A stretch of 64,000 nucleotides of DNA from an uncultured Sphingomonadaceae bacterium (GCA_947493955.1 CANLSQ010000001.1:1488001-1552000); one strand, 5' to 3'; counted from the stretch's first letter, positions 1-9,116 are shown. Notes: generated by a model not told the origin, from the sequence alone. Translations and numbers: made by a program.

Positions 1-99
1 TGTTGGCTCAGATGTGGCCACCGGTTCGGCCGCTACGTCATCATCATCGGAAGGAAGCGGGCGAGCGGCTGGAAAACTATGAGAACCCATATCAGACAT
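1..99 (-). CDS. N-terminus of an unidentified protein (cut by window edge)
   Basis: The minus strand is open for 33 codons from an ATG at 99 to the window edge. The start reads MSDMGSHSF, followed by a Pro-rich piece and four consecutive aspartates. An AGGA lies about 10 bases upstream of the ATG. It follows the TIGR02186 gene on the same strand after about 110 bases, so it may end that operon or have its own promoter. Too little is visible to assign a family. Confidence 0.45.
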   Translation of the reverse strand, partial: MSDMGSHSFPAARPLPSDDDDVAAEPVATSEPT

Positions 100-209
100 G
101 AAGGCACAATCCTGTATTGTTTATCTACCGGCAGGATTAAGCCATCATGGTTAAGGAAGATTTACCGGCGTTTCAAAAAGGTAAACTGTTGGCGAACTAT
201 GCCTTTGCG

Positions 210-983
210 TCAGATTTTCCGGAACAGATAGCCTGCGGCCCAGCCCAGAATGACGGAAATCAGAACCGCCAAAAGGCCGTAGATAAAACCGTTTTCCTGT
301 GACAGGTTAGTGATGAACCGTCCCAACCCGATTTTTTCGATGGTAATGTCTTTGATTTCAGCCGCTTCAACGCGGCCATCAATGATCAGGAACGTCTCGG
401 CAGAATATTTACCAACGGGCACACTGGCAGGTAAATTGATGCGTGCCTGATAAAGGACGGAATCAGTAATTTCGACGCTGTTGGGCAGATTCTTGTACAA
501 TCTGCCGCGCGTGTTCAAATCCACCAGACCATCGGTAAACCGGTCCAGTTCCTTGCTGTCGATGGCGCTGGCGGGTGACAATTGCAGATGATCGAGACCA
601 AGTTCATAAATATCGGCCGTCTTGTCATCGACAATCTCTTCCACCGGCCGCGAGGAAGCAACGGCATAATAACCGGGGGCGGAGCGAAATTCGCTGCTTG
701 CAGCGTTGATCCAGATTCCCGCTACCTGCTGCTTTTCGCGCAGTACAATAGATTCTGTCGGGCCTTTGAGCACGACGACAATATCGGCCTGATCACGGTT
801 GGGCGTGCCGGGTGGATAAGTGATCGCACCAAATAACAGCAGCTGCGCGCCGTTAAAATCACCCTGGATACTGATCTTGTCCTGCGACACATCAGGCACC
901 AGAACCGGCGTGTTCGCCGCGGTCAGAAACAGGGCACCAAGAGCGCATGATATCGTCGCGAATTTTGATCTCAGCCCGGTCAT
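210..983 (-). CDS. TIGR02186 family membrane-anchored protein
   Basis: A protein of 257 aa with an N-terminal signal segment (about residues 8-24), a long periplasmic-type middle part and one C-terminal membrane helix (about 233-252) ending in Arg-Lys-Ile. The layout matches the uncharacterised TIGR02186 family, usually found beside TauE/SafE-type permeases. The chosen ATG at 983 overlaps the stop of the upstream TSUP gene as ATGA. A longer reading frame upstream lies inside that gene and is unlikely. The overlap suggests translational coupling and a shared role in anion or organosulfur export, which is inference. No catalytic motif is visible. Confidence 0.8.
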   Translation of the reverse strand: MTGLRSKFATISCALGALFLTAANTPVLVPDVSQDKISIQGDFNGAQLLLFGAITYPPGTPNRDQADIVVVLKGPTESIVLREKQQVAGIWINAASSEFRSAPGYYAVASSRPVEEIVDDKTADIYELGLDHLQLSPASAIDSKELDRFTDGLVDLNTRGRLYKNLPNSVEITDSVLYQARINLPASVPVGKYSAETFLIIDGRVEAAEIKDITIEKIGLGRFITNLSQENGFIYGLLAVLISVILGWAAGYLFRKI

Positions 984-1894
984 AACAACTGCACCGTGTA
1001 AATCTCGTCCGGCTGGAAACCAAGCCCCAACGCCATGCGAATGGCAACCAACAACACCATGACAGCCAAGGCCAGCCGCAGATATTCCGGCCGCATCCGC
1101 TGCGCAAATTTCGCGCCAAGCTGCGCGCCGGTGACACTGCCGATCAGCAGCAGACTGGCCAGAACGATGTCTACTGCTCTCGTTGTCATGCTGTGCATCA
1201 TGGTTGAGGCAATGGTGACAAACAATATCTGAAAAAGCGAAGTGCCAACCACGACCTGCGCGCCCATGCCGAGCAGATACAGCATCGCCGGAACCATTAT
1301 AAATCCGCCGCCAACACCAAGTAGCATTGTCAATATCCCGGTCATCAGGCCGAGCACGAAAGGCGCGATGGGCGAGATATAGAGCCCGGAACGATAGAAG
1401 CGCCATCGCATCGGCAGGTTCGCGACCAACGGATGATGCCGCCTTTTGCGCGCTGGTAACGGCTTGCCGGAGCGAACCGCCTTGACGCTGCCCCAGGATT
1501 CTTTGGCCATCATTGCGCCGATACTGCCGAGCATCAGGACATATAGTACGGAAATTACGGTATCAATCTGACCCCAGCGCTGTAGAATCTGGAACAGGCC
1601 AGTGCCTATCAAGGTACCAACAATCCCGCCAACCACCAAGATTGCTCCCATCCGAAAATCAACGCCCTTCCGGCGCATGTGGGCCGCAACCCCGGAAATA
1701 CTGGCACCCGTAACCTGTGTTGATGCCGATGCGGCAGCGACGGTTGGCGGAATGCCATAGAAGATCAAAAGCGGCGTGGTGAGGAAACCACCACCAACAC
1801 CAAACATGCCGGACAGGATACCCACCAGGCCGCCGAGCAACACGATAACAAACGCATCGACCGACAAATTGGCTATTGGGAGGTAAATATCCAT
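980..1894 (-). CDS. TSUP-family (TauE/SafE) membrane transporter
   Basis: A 304-aa polytopic protein with the internal duplication typical of the sulfite exporter TauE/SafE family. The two repeats carry GVGGGFLTTP (residues 32-41) and GVGGGFIMVP (193-202). A basic, His-containing linker (about 136-160) separates the halves. The family exports sulfite, sulfoacetate or related organic anions across the inner membrane; the substrate here cannot be read from sequence. It is directly coupled to the downstream TIGR02186 gene by a 4-base overlap and lies about 90 bases after the NfrA-like gene on the same strand. Confidence 0.88.
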   Translation of the reverse strand: MDIYLPIANLSVDAFVIVLLGGLVGILSGMFGVGGGFLTTPLLIFYGIPPTVAAASASTQVTGASISGVAAHMRRKGVDFRMGAILVVGGIVGTLIGTGLFQILQRWGQIDTVISVLYVLMLGSIGAMMAKESWGSVKAVRSGKPLPARKRRHHPLVANLPMRWRFYRSGLYISPIAPFVLGLMTGILTMLLGVGGGFIMVPAMLYLLGMGAQVVVGTSLFQILFVTIASTMMHSMTTRAVDIVLASLLLIGSVTGAQLGAKFAQRMRPEYLRLALAVMVLLVAIRMALGLGFQPDEIYTVQLL

Positions 1895-1986
1895 ATTTCC
1901 AAGGACTAATCCCTTTTCGTTACAGGATAAAGGGACTTGACCTAACTATGGTCAAGAATCTTTGAGAAACCCGAAACACAAGATCA

Positions 1987-3099
1987 TCAAAACCCCGTTG
2001 CGACAGTTACGGCCAATCCGGAATCCGGCAGTGCATTCCCGCCAACTCGCTGCCGCCAATCTAGTGAAAGTCGCGTATCCAACTTACCTAGCGGGATATG
2101 AAGATTGGCCCGCGGTCCGATATCGACGCGCGTCAATCCTTCTTGCCCTCCAGCCCAGATCCCGGCCCCGGCCGTAACCTTATAGTCACCGCGCGCCCAT
2201 AACCTGCGCTGTAAGGTCGCCGAAGCATCAAAAAAATAGCTGCTATCATCGGCAAAGACAAAACCTGCCTGCCCATAGGTTTCCAAATTGAAATCGGCCA
2301 ACAGCCTATCCGGCCCGGTTCCTCCCGCCAAGTAGACCGATGTCCCGCGATTGCGAAAATTCTTTGCACCTAGCCGTTGTTCAGCAAATACGGACAAGGG
2401 CAGCTTGGTGATAGGCTTGGCCCTTATACCGATCGCCAATTCCTCTTCACCAGCGGTGGACAGGGCAGTCGACAGGCGAACAAAAGTCGATAGGCTGCGC
2501 CGCTGGTTCCCCGCCAGTCGATAGGCCACAATGGCTCCTGCCTGGCTCCCGCCATATTGTCCGCCCGGCGATTGCGCAATTGGTGCCGCCGCGCCGAACT
2601 GTGCCAGACCGTTATTTTGCCTAGCAAAGGCCCAGAGGTAGCCAGATAGAGGCTTTGATGACGGAAGTAAGCCGGCAGCTCTTTTGGAAGCCGAAACCTC
2701 AATTGGTGATATTGACGGTATCGACTCCCCAACACCCTTGGAGTTGGGCGGTTTTAACGGTTCAGATTGTTTTTTCACGAGTAACGCCCTTTGTAGCCAT
2801 TTGCCGGAAATGCCCGCCACCAAAGACGGCGCCTTTTGGAAGTGGGCCTGTCCTTGCCCTCGATCACCTAGCGGTTCCGGCTCACGGCTGATTAAGGCAA
2901 TTTTATCAAAAACAGCCGGTGGCGGGATCAAGGGTTTGACGGCGTTTTCACCTTGCGGCACGCTAGCATCAATTTTTGCGGCCATTGCTGGCTGCAAATT
3001 CGCAGAGGGAAATATCGCTTCCCAAACAATCCGGACCGCTATCCAGAAGATAGCAATAGTGGAGAGCGCTCTCAAAGGAGCACCTTTATTGATGGACAT
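1987..3099 (-). CDS. NfrA C-terminal-domain-like envelope protein
   Basis: A 370-aa protein with an N-terminal membrane segment (about residues 10-30), a low-complexity Pro/Lys/Ser-rich middle and a C-terminal region of about 160 aa with alternating beta-type segments ending in Phe. The C-terminal half resembles the C-terminal domain of the phage N4 receptor NfrA, seen by eye only. It lacks the TPR part of full NfrA. It begins 4 bases after the stop of the NfrB-like glycosyltransferase gene, so the two are almost certainly co-translated. A role with the glycosyltransferase in secreting or anchoring a surface polysaccharide is plausible inference. Confidence 0.6.
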   Translation of the reverse strand: MSINKGAPLRALSTIAIFWIAVRIVWEAIFPSANLQPAMAAKIDASVPQGENAVKPLIPPPAVFDKIALISREPEPLGDRGQGQAHFQKAPSLVAGISGKWLQRALLVKKQSEPLKPPNSKGVGESIPSISPIEVSASKRAAGLLPSSKPLSGYLWAFARQNNGLAQFGAAAPIAQSPGGQYGGSQAGAIVAYRLAGNQRRSLSTFVRLSTALSTAGEEELAIGIRAKPITKLPLSVFAEQRLGAKNFRNRGTSVYLAGGTGPDRLLADFNLETYGQAGFVFADDSSYFFDASATLQRRLWARGDYKVTAGAGIWAGGQEGLTRVDIGPRANLHIPLGKLDTRLSLDWRQRVGGNALPDSGLAVTVATGF

Positions 3100-3103
3100 G
3101 GGT

Positions 3104-4528
3104 TTATTGGCTCCGGCGGATGTTTTCGGTTGCTCTTAGCCGCTTGACGTTGGCAGTATCGGGATGAAAGTGGTTTGTTTTTTCCCATCTGGCCGGAGCA
3201 CCGGAAAGAATTTGCAGATACTGAACAAGCGCACGCTTGGCCGCCAATATGTTGATCATATTGGCTACAAATGTTCGAGGAACCGAGAGCAAGGCTTCGC
3301 GCAATCCGTAAAGCGCAAATACAAAATAGCCTTTGATTGCCAGTCGCCACAACAAAAACAGGGCATTGAACGCAAGCATGGTTTTCAGCAAACCAGAAAC
3401 CGGTCCGGGCTGATAAAAGCCGGTCAGGCCGACAACATATAACAATCCCGTCAACAGAATTGCGATGTAGGCCAATGCCAGAATTATGGCTGCGAAACTG
3501 GCTTTGCGATCGCGCAGGCGCATCCAGTTTTCACGCCAACAGGCTTTCCATCCGAGCCGATCCCAGCCTGACAAGGCGATGCCGATCATCCAGCGGCTTT
3601 TCTGTCTTATCGCATCTTCAAAATTGTCCGGAAAAAATTCCTGTGTAGCCACCCATTGACCATGTCGATCTTTGAGCCGCGCAAAAATTCCGCGGGCGTC
3701 GCCTTCGGTAAGGTTGATGCCAAGTTCGTAATCCTCAGTAAGACTGGACGCGTCAAACGGGTTGCCCTGGGTTCGGGCGGACAGCTTACCGAGAGCACTC
3801 CGGCTGAAAGCACATCCCACTCCTGCCGCCGGGATGGATACACCAAGCGCTTCTCTCAACACCATTTGTTTGCCGTGCAGTTCAGCAAACTCGTCGCCAT
3901 AATGACCCGCCACCCATGTCGAGCGCGAAGCGCGGCGCGGAATGACCGGTATCTGTACAAGTGATGCGCGGTCGATCAGATAGTCGAACAATTCCAGAGC
4001 ATTGGGGTGCACAAGATCCTCCGCATCCTGAAGAATGATGGCCTTGTAGCCGGTCGATTCAAGAATCTCGTCTTCGCATAGTGCTCGCCACAATCGGTTC
4101 AGACAATCCGCTTTGGACGTCGGGCCATCATGGTCGCAAATAATGATACGGATGTTCCGCGCACCGGCCGCCACATCCGCTACCGCCGCGATTGTCTCAT
4201 CATCATTGGGGTAGCAGCCGACGTAGATACGATAGTTGCCCTGACCCCATTGCACCAAACATCGTCGCAGCATGATCCCTATAACCGCGGCCTCACGCCA
4301 TGCCGGCACAAATATGGCAAGCGGTTGATCCTGGTCCGAAGACGGCAGTTGCTCGACAACGGCACGATCATATTGGCTGTAGATCAGGAATTTTCGTTTC
4401 GCGGAATGAACAATCCACATCATGTCAAATATGATGTCGTCAATGGATCCGATGATGAAACACAAGCTTGCGAAAAGCAGCAATTCCTTTTGTACGACCT
4501 CAACAGCCGGTAGAATATAATCATTCAT
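3104..4528 (-). CDS. NfrB-like membrane glycosyltransferase (GT2)
   Basis: The product has 474 aa from the ATG at 4528. This start matches the NfrB layout: an N-terminal helix, then a soluble GT2 domain. Visible motifs include GPTSKADCLN, a DAED metal-binding site, TEDYELG and a Q-x-x-RW motif (QKSRW), followed by three or more C-terminal membrane helices. NfrB, the N4 adsorption protein B, is a processive inner-membrane glycosyltransferase that makes an exopolysaccharide in E. coli. E. coli NfrB carries an extra C-terminal c-di-GMP-binding MshEN domain; this protein ends soon after the helices and seems to lack it. The partner NfrA-like gene follows directly. Confidence 0.8.
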   Translation of the reverse strand: MNDYILPAVEVVQKELLLFASLCFIIGSIDDIIFDMMWIVHSAKRKFLIYSQYDRAVVEQLPSSDQDQPLAIFVPAWREAAVIGIMLRRCLVQWGQGNYRIYVGCYPNDDETIAAVADVAAGARNIRIIICDHDGPTSKADCLNRLWRALCEDEILESTGYKAIILQDAEDLVHPNALELFDYLIDRASLVQIPVIPRRASRSTWVAGHYGDEFAELHGKQMVLREALGVSIPAAGVGCAFSRSALGKLSARTQGNPFDASSLTEDYELGINLTEGDARGIFARLKDRHGQWVATQEFFPDNFEDAIRQKSRWMIGIALSGWDRLGWKACWRENWMRLRDRKASFAAIILALAYIAILLTGLLYVVGLTGFYQPGPVSGLLKTMLAFNALFLLWRLAIKGYFVFALYGLREALLSVPRTFVANMINILAAKRALVQYLQILSGAPARWEKTNHFHPDTANVKRLRATENIRRSQ

Positions 4529-4640
4529 TTGTTGCGACGCCCCCGTCGTTTCGGCAATATTACCAGTCCAATTCCTCGCCCGAAACAACAATGCTGCAAC
4601 CGCTGCCTGCGGAAATGAGCCTACCGAGATATATCTTTAT

Positions 4641-4660
4641 GTAACATAATGTAACATAAT
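4641..4660. repeat. Tandem 10-bp direct repeat in divergent promoter region
   Basis: The sequence gtaacataat occurs twice head to tail at 4641-4650 and 4651-4660. It lies between the divergent NfrB-like and MFS genes. The 10-bp period puts both copies on one face of the helix, as in regulator-binding direct repeats. No regulator can be named. Confidence 0.5.
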
Positions 4661-4751
4661 TCAAAGCAATTTATTGAAAAACCAGACAATGCGTGCTGGA
4701 CTTGCAAGACGGATCAGGCCATCATCTCAAAAAACAGATTTAGGAGATGAT

Positions 4752-6179
4752 ATGAGCGCAACCCAGGCCCAGGGCTCGCCCACCACGAATACCGGACAGG
4801 CATTTGGTACGAGTGGTTATCGAAACTACGTTCTGTTTTCATTACTTGTTGTTTACACGCTCAACTTTATCGATCGCGCCTTGATTGGCGTTATCTCAGA
4901 ACCAATCATTCAGGAATTTCAGCTCACGGACTTGCAGTTCGGCTTGCTTTCGGGCTTTGGATTTGCCCTGACCTATACGCTTTTCGGAATTCCGATCGCA
5001 CGGTTTGCAGAGCGATATAATCGAGTTCGCATCATTGCATTCAGCGTCATCTTCTGGTCGGTCATGACCGCACTATGCGGGCTTGCAGGAAGCTTTCTTG
5101 CCCTTTTGGTGTTTCGTATCGGTGTTGGAATCGGTGAAGCAGGTTGCACGCCGCCAGCCAATTCGATCATCGCAGACTATTTTCCACCGCGAAGCCGGGC
5201 GCGAGCGCTCGCCATTTATGCGATGGGCGTTACCCTCGGTAGTGCATTGGCGGCGGCTTTTGGCGGTCCGATTGCAGAGATTTTTTCCTGGCGTGAGGCG
5301 TTTATAATATTGGGTTTGCCGGGCGTTCTCATTGGCCTGGTTGTTTTGTTCACGATCAAGGAGCCACCGCGCGGCTATTCTGACCCTCCCGGCACGCCGC
5401 AGGTTGAGAAGCTGGGCTTTGGCGAAACACTGAAAAGACTGAGCGGAAACCGCAGCTACTGGATCAACGCCTTGGCTGCGACGATTGTCGCCTTTGTTGG
5501 TTACGGAGTTTCCAGTTTCCAGGTGTCGTTCTTTGTTCGTGTGCATGAACTGAGCATTGCCGATGCCGCCCTCCAGCTGGTTCTTCCCGTATCGCTCGCA
5601 GCAGCGGCCGGAACCTTTGGAGGAGGATATGCGATCGAGAAGCTGAGTGGTCGCTTCGTCAACGCCGTGGCCTGGGTCCCAGGCTGGTCGCTTATCCTGT
5701 CGCTGCCGCTCTATTGGATTGGCTTTTCAACAAACAGCCAAGCGACGGCATTGGTCATGCTGATCGTAGCCGCCTTCCTGCACTATACCTATCTGGGTTC
5801 GCAATATACGATTGCTCAAGGTGTGGTCGATGTCAAAGCACGGGCGACGGCAATCGCCATATTACTGTTCGTGGTCAACTTGATCGGATATGGCCTTGGC
5901 CCTCTGTTTGTTGGAGCGATCAGCGACTATCTGTCCGCATCCTATATCGGTAGCAATGCCGCTTTGGGTGGTCAGATGACACTGGAACTCTGCAAGGGCA
6001 CCGATGCGGACATTTTGGCCGCGGGCAGCCAGGCGGTACTGGAAGCCTGTCGTCAAACTACTGGTGAAGGTGTTCGGGATGCACTGCGCTTTACAGCCAT
6101 GATTTACGGGCTTTCCGGCCTTGCTTATCTATGGCTCTGCAAGCATCTGCAAAAAGACCTGCTCGCCAAAATGAACTAA
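4752..6179 (+). CDS. MFS transporter, spinster-like
   Basis: A 475-aa major facilitator protein with twelve predicted helices. After a Thr/Ser-rich N-terminus the first helix carries NFIDR (about residues 39-43), and the helix 2-3 loop has the motif-A-like ARFAERYNRVR. The start at 4752 follows TAGGAGA with good spacing; an upstream in-frame ATG at 4674 has no ribosome site. The layout resembles the spinster-type MFS proteins common in sphingomonads, often near degradation genes. The substrate is unknown. The thioesterase gene starts 30 bases after the stop, so the two probably form one transcript. The tandem repeat at 4641 lies in its leader. Confidence 0.85.
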   Translation: MSATQAQGSPTTNTGQAFGTSGYRNYVLFSLLVVYTLNFIDRALIGVISEPIIQEFQLTDLQFGLLSGFGFALTYTLFGIPIARFAERYNRVRIIAFSVIFWSVMTALCGLAGSFLALLVFRIGVGIGEAGCTPPANSIIADYFPPRSRARALAIYAMGVTLGSALAAAFGGPIAEIFSWREAFIILGLPGVLIGLVVLFTIKEPPRGYSDPPGTPQVEKLGFGETLKRLSGNRSYWINALAATIVAFVGYGVSSFQVSFFVRVHELSIADAALQLVLPVSLAAAAGTFGGGYAIEKLSGRFVNAVAWVPGWSLILSLPLYWIGFSTNSQATALVMLIVAAFLHYTYLGSQYTIAQGVVDVKARATAIAILLFVVNLIGYGLGPLFVGAISDYLSASYIGSNAALGGQMTLELCKGTDADILAAGSQAVLEACRQTTGEGVRDALRFTAMIYGLSGLAYLWLCKHLQKDLLAKMN

Positions 6180-6209
6180 GCGCTCAGAGAAAAATTCCGA
6201 AGAGTACCT

Positions 6210-6644
6210 GTGTCCAAGCCTGAACCCTGGCAGCTGTCAAAGGCAAGCTATCCCTTTTCCAATGTCACCCAGACGCGCTTTGGCGATATGGACCTGCTCG
6301 GCCATATCAACAATGTCGCGATGGCCGATCTGTTCGAGAATGGCCGGGTCCGCTTCAACCGGTCCATGGGCATGGAAAACCGCGCAGAGGGGGATCGTTG
6401 GCTGATCGCTGCGGTGCAGATCAACTATCTGCGGGAAGCCCATTTTCCTGAGGATGCAGAGATTTGCAGCGGCATTGGACGCATCGGTAACTCGTCATGG
6501 GATATCTTGTCGGCTGCCTTCCAGAAGGACCTGTGCGTCGCCACCTGCACCACGACATTGGTGCTGACCAACCCGGAGGGTGCCAAGCTGATTGACGGCG
6601 AATTCCGGGCCGTGCTTGAAGCCCAGATGGTAAGGCGCGACTAG
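6210..6644 (+). CDS. Acyl-CoA thioesterase, 4HBT hotdog family
   Basis: A 144-aa hotdog protein starting at GTG. The N-terminal motif TRFGDMDLLGHINN (residues 22-35) is that of 4-hydroxybenzoyl-CoA-type thioesterases, with Asp28 in the position of the catalytic acid. These enzymes hydrolyse acyl- or aroyl-CoA in the cytoplasm. It follows the MFS gene closely and ends 3 bases before the stop of a convergent crotonase gene. With the MFS gene it could take up and process a carboxylic acid, which is inference. Confidence 0.82.
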   Translation: MSKPEPWQLSKASYPFSNVTQTRFGDMDLLGHINNVAMADLFENGRVRFNRSMGMENRAEGDRWLIAAVQINYLREAHFPEDAEICSGIGRIGNSSWDILSAAFQKDLCVATCTTTLVLTNPEGAKLIDGEFRAVLEAQMVRRD

Positions 6645-6647
6645 GCT

Positions 6648-7430
6648 CTAGTCGTTAAAGTTGGCCGCGCGTTTCTGCATGAAGGCCATGACCGCTTCTT
6701 TCTGATTGGGCGCCCTGCCCACCTTGTCCTGCTCGACGCTTTCCATCATCAGGATCTCGTCTTCGTTCATGTCCGGCAGCTGGTTCATCAACCGCTTCGC
6801 GGCCTTGATCGCATCGGGATTCTTGCTCGCAATTTCCGCCGCCAGCTCCATTGCCTTTGCATGCGGATCATCGGCAAGATGCGACACGAAGCCCAGCTCT
6901 TTGCCCTCTTCGCCAGAGAAAATCCGGTTGGTGTAGGTCAGCTCCCGCAAGATATCATCCCGCACAAAGCTCCGCCAGGTCGAGTAGCTGCCCATATCCG
7001 GGATCAGGCCCCAGCGCATTTCCATAATCGATAATTTGGAATCCGGCGTGGCAATCCGGACATCCGCAGCCGAGGCAAATTGTAGGCCGCCGCCGACACA
7101 GGCACCATGAATGGCCACGATTACCGGCGCGGGAAGCCGCCGCCATTGCAGCACGACATGCTGATATATATTGGCATTGCCGTAGCTGCGGTCGACCAGA
7201 CTGCCAGTCGTGCTCGACTGCGTGAAGCTGGCCATGTCCAGCCCCGCACAAAAGCCTTTGCCATTGCCCGACAGCACAATCGCCCGCACATCCTTCATCT
7301 CGGCAAGCTTGTCGGTCGCATCGATGATCGCATCAATCTGCTCCGGATCGAGCGCGTTCATCTTGTCCGGCCGGTTAAACCGGACATCGGCAATATGATT
7401 TTCAACCGAAATGGTGACGCGTTCTGACAT
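6648..7430 (-). CDS. Crotonase (enoyl-CoA hydratase/isomerase) family protein
   Basis: A 260-aa crotonase-fold protein. The oxyanion-hole region GKGFCAGLDM and the helix HGACVGGGLQFA are clear. At the site of the first catalytic Glu of rat hydratase (Glu144) there is Gln, in GGGLQ. At the second (Glu164 region) the sequence is GLIPDMGS, with an Asp as in dienoyl-CoA isomerases. It is therefore probably not a classical hydratase; isomerase or another CoA chemistry fits better. It is the last gene of a minus-strand run after a GST and a DsbA-family isomerase. Confidence 0.85.
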   Translation of the reverse strand: MSERVTISVENHIADVRFNRPDKMNALDPEQIDAIIDATDKLAEMKDVRAIVLSGNGKGFCAGLDMASFTQSSTTGSLVDRSYGNANIYQHVVLQWRRLPAPVIVAIHGACVGGGLQFASAADVRIATPDSKLSIMEMRWGLIPDMGSYSTWRSFVRDDILRELTYTNRIFSGEEGKELGFVSHLADDPHAKAMELAAEIASKNPDAIKAAKRLMNQLPDMNEDEILMMESVEQDKVGRAPNQKEAVMAFMQKRAANFND

Positions 7431-7473
7431 GATTAGGCTCCCGTATTTCTGGGCTATGATTGGATTCGTTCAG

Positions 7474-8103
7474 TTATTCAATCGCCAGTTTAATCGCTCG
7501 ATTAACCAACGGCAACTGGTCATTGCCAAAATACATCCGCTCGCCACCTTGATAAGGCACAAAAATGCTGGGCGAGCCATAGGCGCCGCGAGCAATTGCT
7601 TCCTCGGTATTGGAGCGCAACCTGTCCTTCACCGCCTGTTCCTGCGTCTGCGCAACCAGCGCCTCACCGTCCATACCGATTTCATTGGCAATTGCCGCCA
7701 ATACCGCCGGATCATCCAGATTGCGCTGATCGGTATAATAAGCATTGAAAGCCGCAGTCGCGAATTCATGCAGCGCCGGTTGATCGTCTTCCAGCGCGCA
7801 ACATGCGCGCATTGCGTGCACGGATTTCACCGGATGATGTTCGCTAGGAAAATTCATCGGCACACCGGCCAATGCCGCCCAGTCTTTCATCACCCGAAAG
7901 CTGTGCACGAATTTCGGATTATCGGGATTTTCGCGCGCGGCATAGACGCTCTGGTTCACGGCGTTGAACACTCCACCGACAAGAAACGGCTTCCAGATAA
8001 TGTCCGCGCCGTTTTCTTTGATGATCGGTTGGATATTGTGGAAGGCCAGACAGGTCCATGGGGATGAAAGATCGAAGTAAAATTCAACAGTAGTCATGCT
8101 CAT
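7474..8103 (-). CDS. DsbA-family oxidoreductase, 2-hydroxychromene-2-carboxylate isomerase-like
   Basis: A 209-aa thioredoxin-fold protein of the kappa-class GST/HCCA-isomerase branch. The N-terminus has FYFDLSSPW, with Ser where DsbA has its redox Cys, and the C-terminal part has YGSPSIFV, the cis-Pro loop that binds glutathione. The family isomerises 2-hydroxychromene-2-carboxylate in naphthalene breakdown or acts on other glutathione-dependent substrates. The gene overlaps the end of the upstream GST gene by 4 bases, which supports a glutathione-linked role. A paralogue lies at 55700-56299. Confidence 0.82.
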   Translation of the reverse strand: MSMTTVEFYFDLSSPWTCLAFHNIQPIIKENGADIIWKPFLVGGVFNAVNQSVYAARENPDNPKFVHSFRVMKDWAALAGVPMNFPSEHHPVKSVHAMRACCALEDDQPALHEFATAAFNAYYTDQRNLDDPAVLAAIANEIGMDGEALVAQTQEQAVKDRLRSNTEEAIARGAYGSPSIFVPYQGGERMYFGNDQLPLVNRAIKLAIE

Positions 8104-8789
8104 TCCTTTATTCCGAATAATGTCTTGCGCACTTCGGCATCATCCTGTGGATTGCGATTGATCTTGTCACGGCCCAGCGCCATGCCGCGCCGCAGCCCTT
8201 CGCGTTGCTTTAATATCTCGTACCAGCGCTTCACGTTCGAAAAATCCGCCAGATCAATTTCCTGCCGCTTGTACGTTTGCACCCAAGGGAAACAGGCCAT
8301 GTCCGCGATACAATAATCCTCTCCCGCTAAATAGTCATAAGTACCAAGCCGTCGGTCCATAACCCCGAATAATCGCAATACCTCGTTACGATAGCGCTCG
8401 GTTGCATAAGCGATACGCTCTGGCGCGTAGAGTTTGAAATGCCCATGCTGCCCCATCATCGGGCCGAGCCCGCCCATTTGCCACATCAGCCATTCGGTTG
8501 CGGCAATCTGGCCGTGCAGATCGGCAGGCAGGAATTTCTCTGCCTTGTTCGCCAGATAGAGCAGAATCGCTCCCGTCTCGAAAACACTGACCGGTTCATC
8601 GCCTTCGATCGGATCATGATCGACTATCGCCGGTATCCGATTATTGGGGCTGATTGCCAGAAACTCCGGTTCAAACTGCTCGCCAGCGCCAATATTCACC
8701 CATCTGACATTATAATCGAGCCCACATTCCTCCAGCATCACACTGATTTTCCAGCCATTGGGCGTGGGAGCAAAATAAAGGTCGATCAT
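8100..8789 (-). CDS. Glutathione S-transferase, YfcG/Ure2p-like
   Basis: A 229-aa GST with an N-terminal thioredoxin fold (residues 1-85) and an all-helical C-terminal domain. The N-terminal TPNGWKISVMLEE, ISPNNRIPAI and ESGA-like FETGAI segments are those of nu-class (YfcG) and Ure2p-like enzymes, which often have disulfide-bond reductase activity. It is the first gene of the minus-strand run GST, DsbA-like isomerase, crotonase. A -10-like TATAAT lies upstream at 8820-8825 and a GGAG-type ribosome site is nearby. Confidence 0.85.
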   Translation of the reverse strand: MIDLYFAPTPNGWKISVMLEECGLDYNVRWVNIGAGEQFEPEFLAISPNNRIPAIVDHDPIEGDEPVSVFETGAILLYLANKAEKFLPADLHGQIAATEWLMWQMGGLGPMMGQHGHFKLYAPERIAYATERYRNEVLRLFGVMDRRLGTYDYLAGEDYCIADMACFPWVQTYKRQEIDLADFSNVKRWYEILKQREGLRRGMALGRDKINRNPQDDAEVRKTLFGIKE

Positions 8790-9116
8790 TGCAGGTTACT
8801 CCACACAGAAAGGAGACAAATTATACGCGATATGGGGCTGAAATTGGATTGAGTCGAGCGATCTCGATGATGAATGGAAGTCGGGAATCAGATACGCGCA
8901 TCACAAGCATGCGCCATGGTTGCACAAAAGCAGCGCTCCAGGACAGAAAATTTGTGGAAATTTGCATCTGGAAGGAACCCTGCAACATTTTTCTTTCGGA
9001 GCTTCTACTTGTGCGCGCAAAAGGGAATATCGGTGTTTGGAGATGGTGATCACCGTGCTAGAAACACTAAATCTTGCTCAAACAACGCAGGATCAGGCGG
9101 GGGCAGGAAACCGAAA
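8790..9116. other. Intergenic region between GST and NAPE-PLD-like gene
   Basis: This stretch of about 330 bases lies between divergent genes. It holds the GST leader with a TATAAT on the minus strand (8820-8825) and a 10-bp perfect palindrome GGTGATCACC at 9045-9054. Short open frames here have no ribosome site or recognisable product. I see no RNA gene. Confidence 0.4.

Noticed and set aside
3656-4513. Long plus-strand open frames inside the NfrB-like gene
   Set aside because: They are antisense to a gene with clear GT2 motifs and have no ribosome sites.
8789-9049. Plus-strand open frame of 86 codons upstream of the NAPE-PLD-like gene
   Set aside because: No Shine-Dalgarno, no recognisable composition of a protein, and it overlaps the GST leader.
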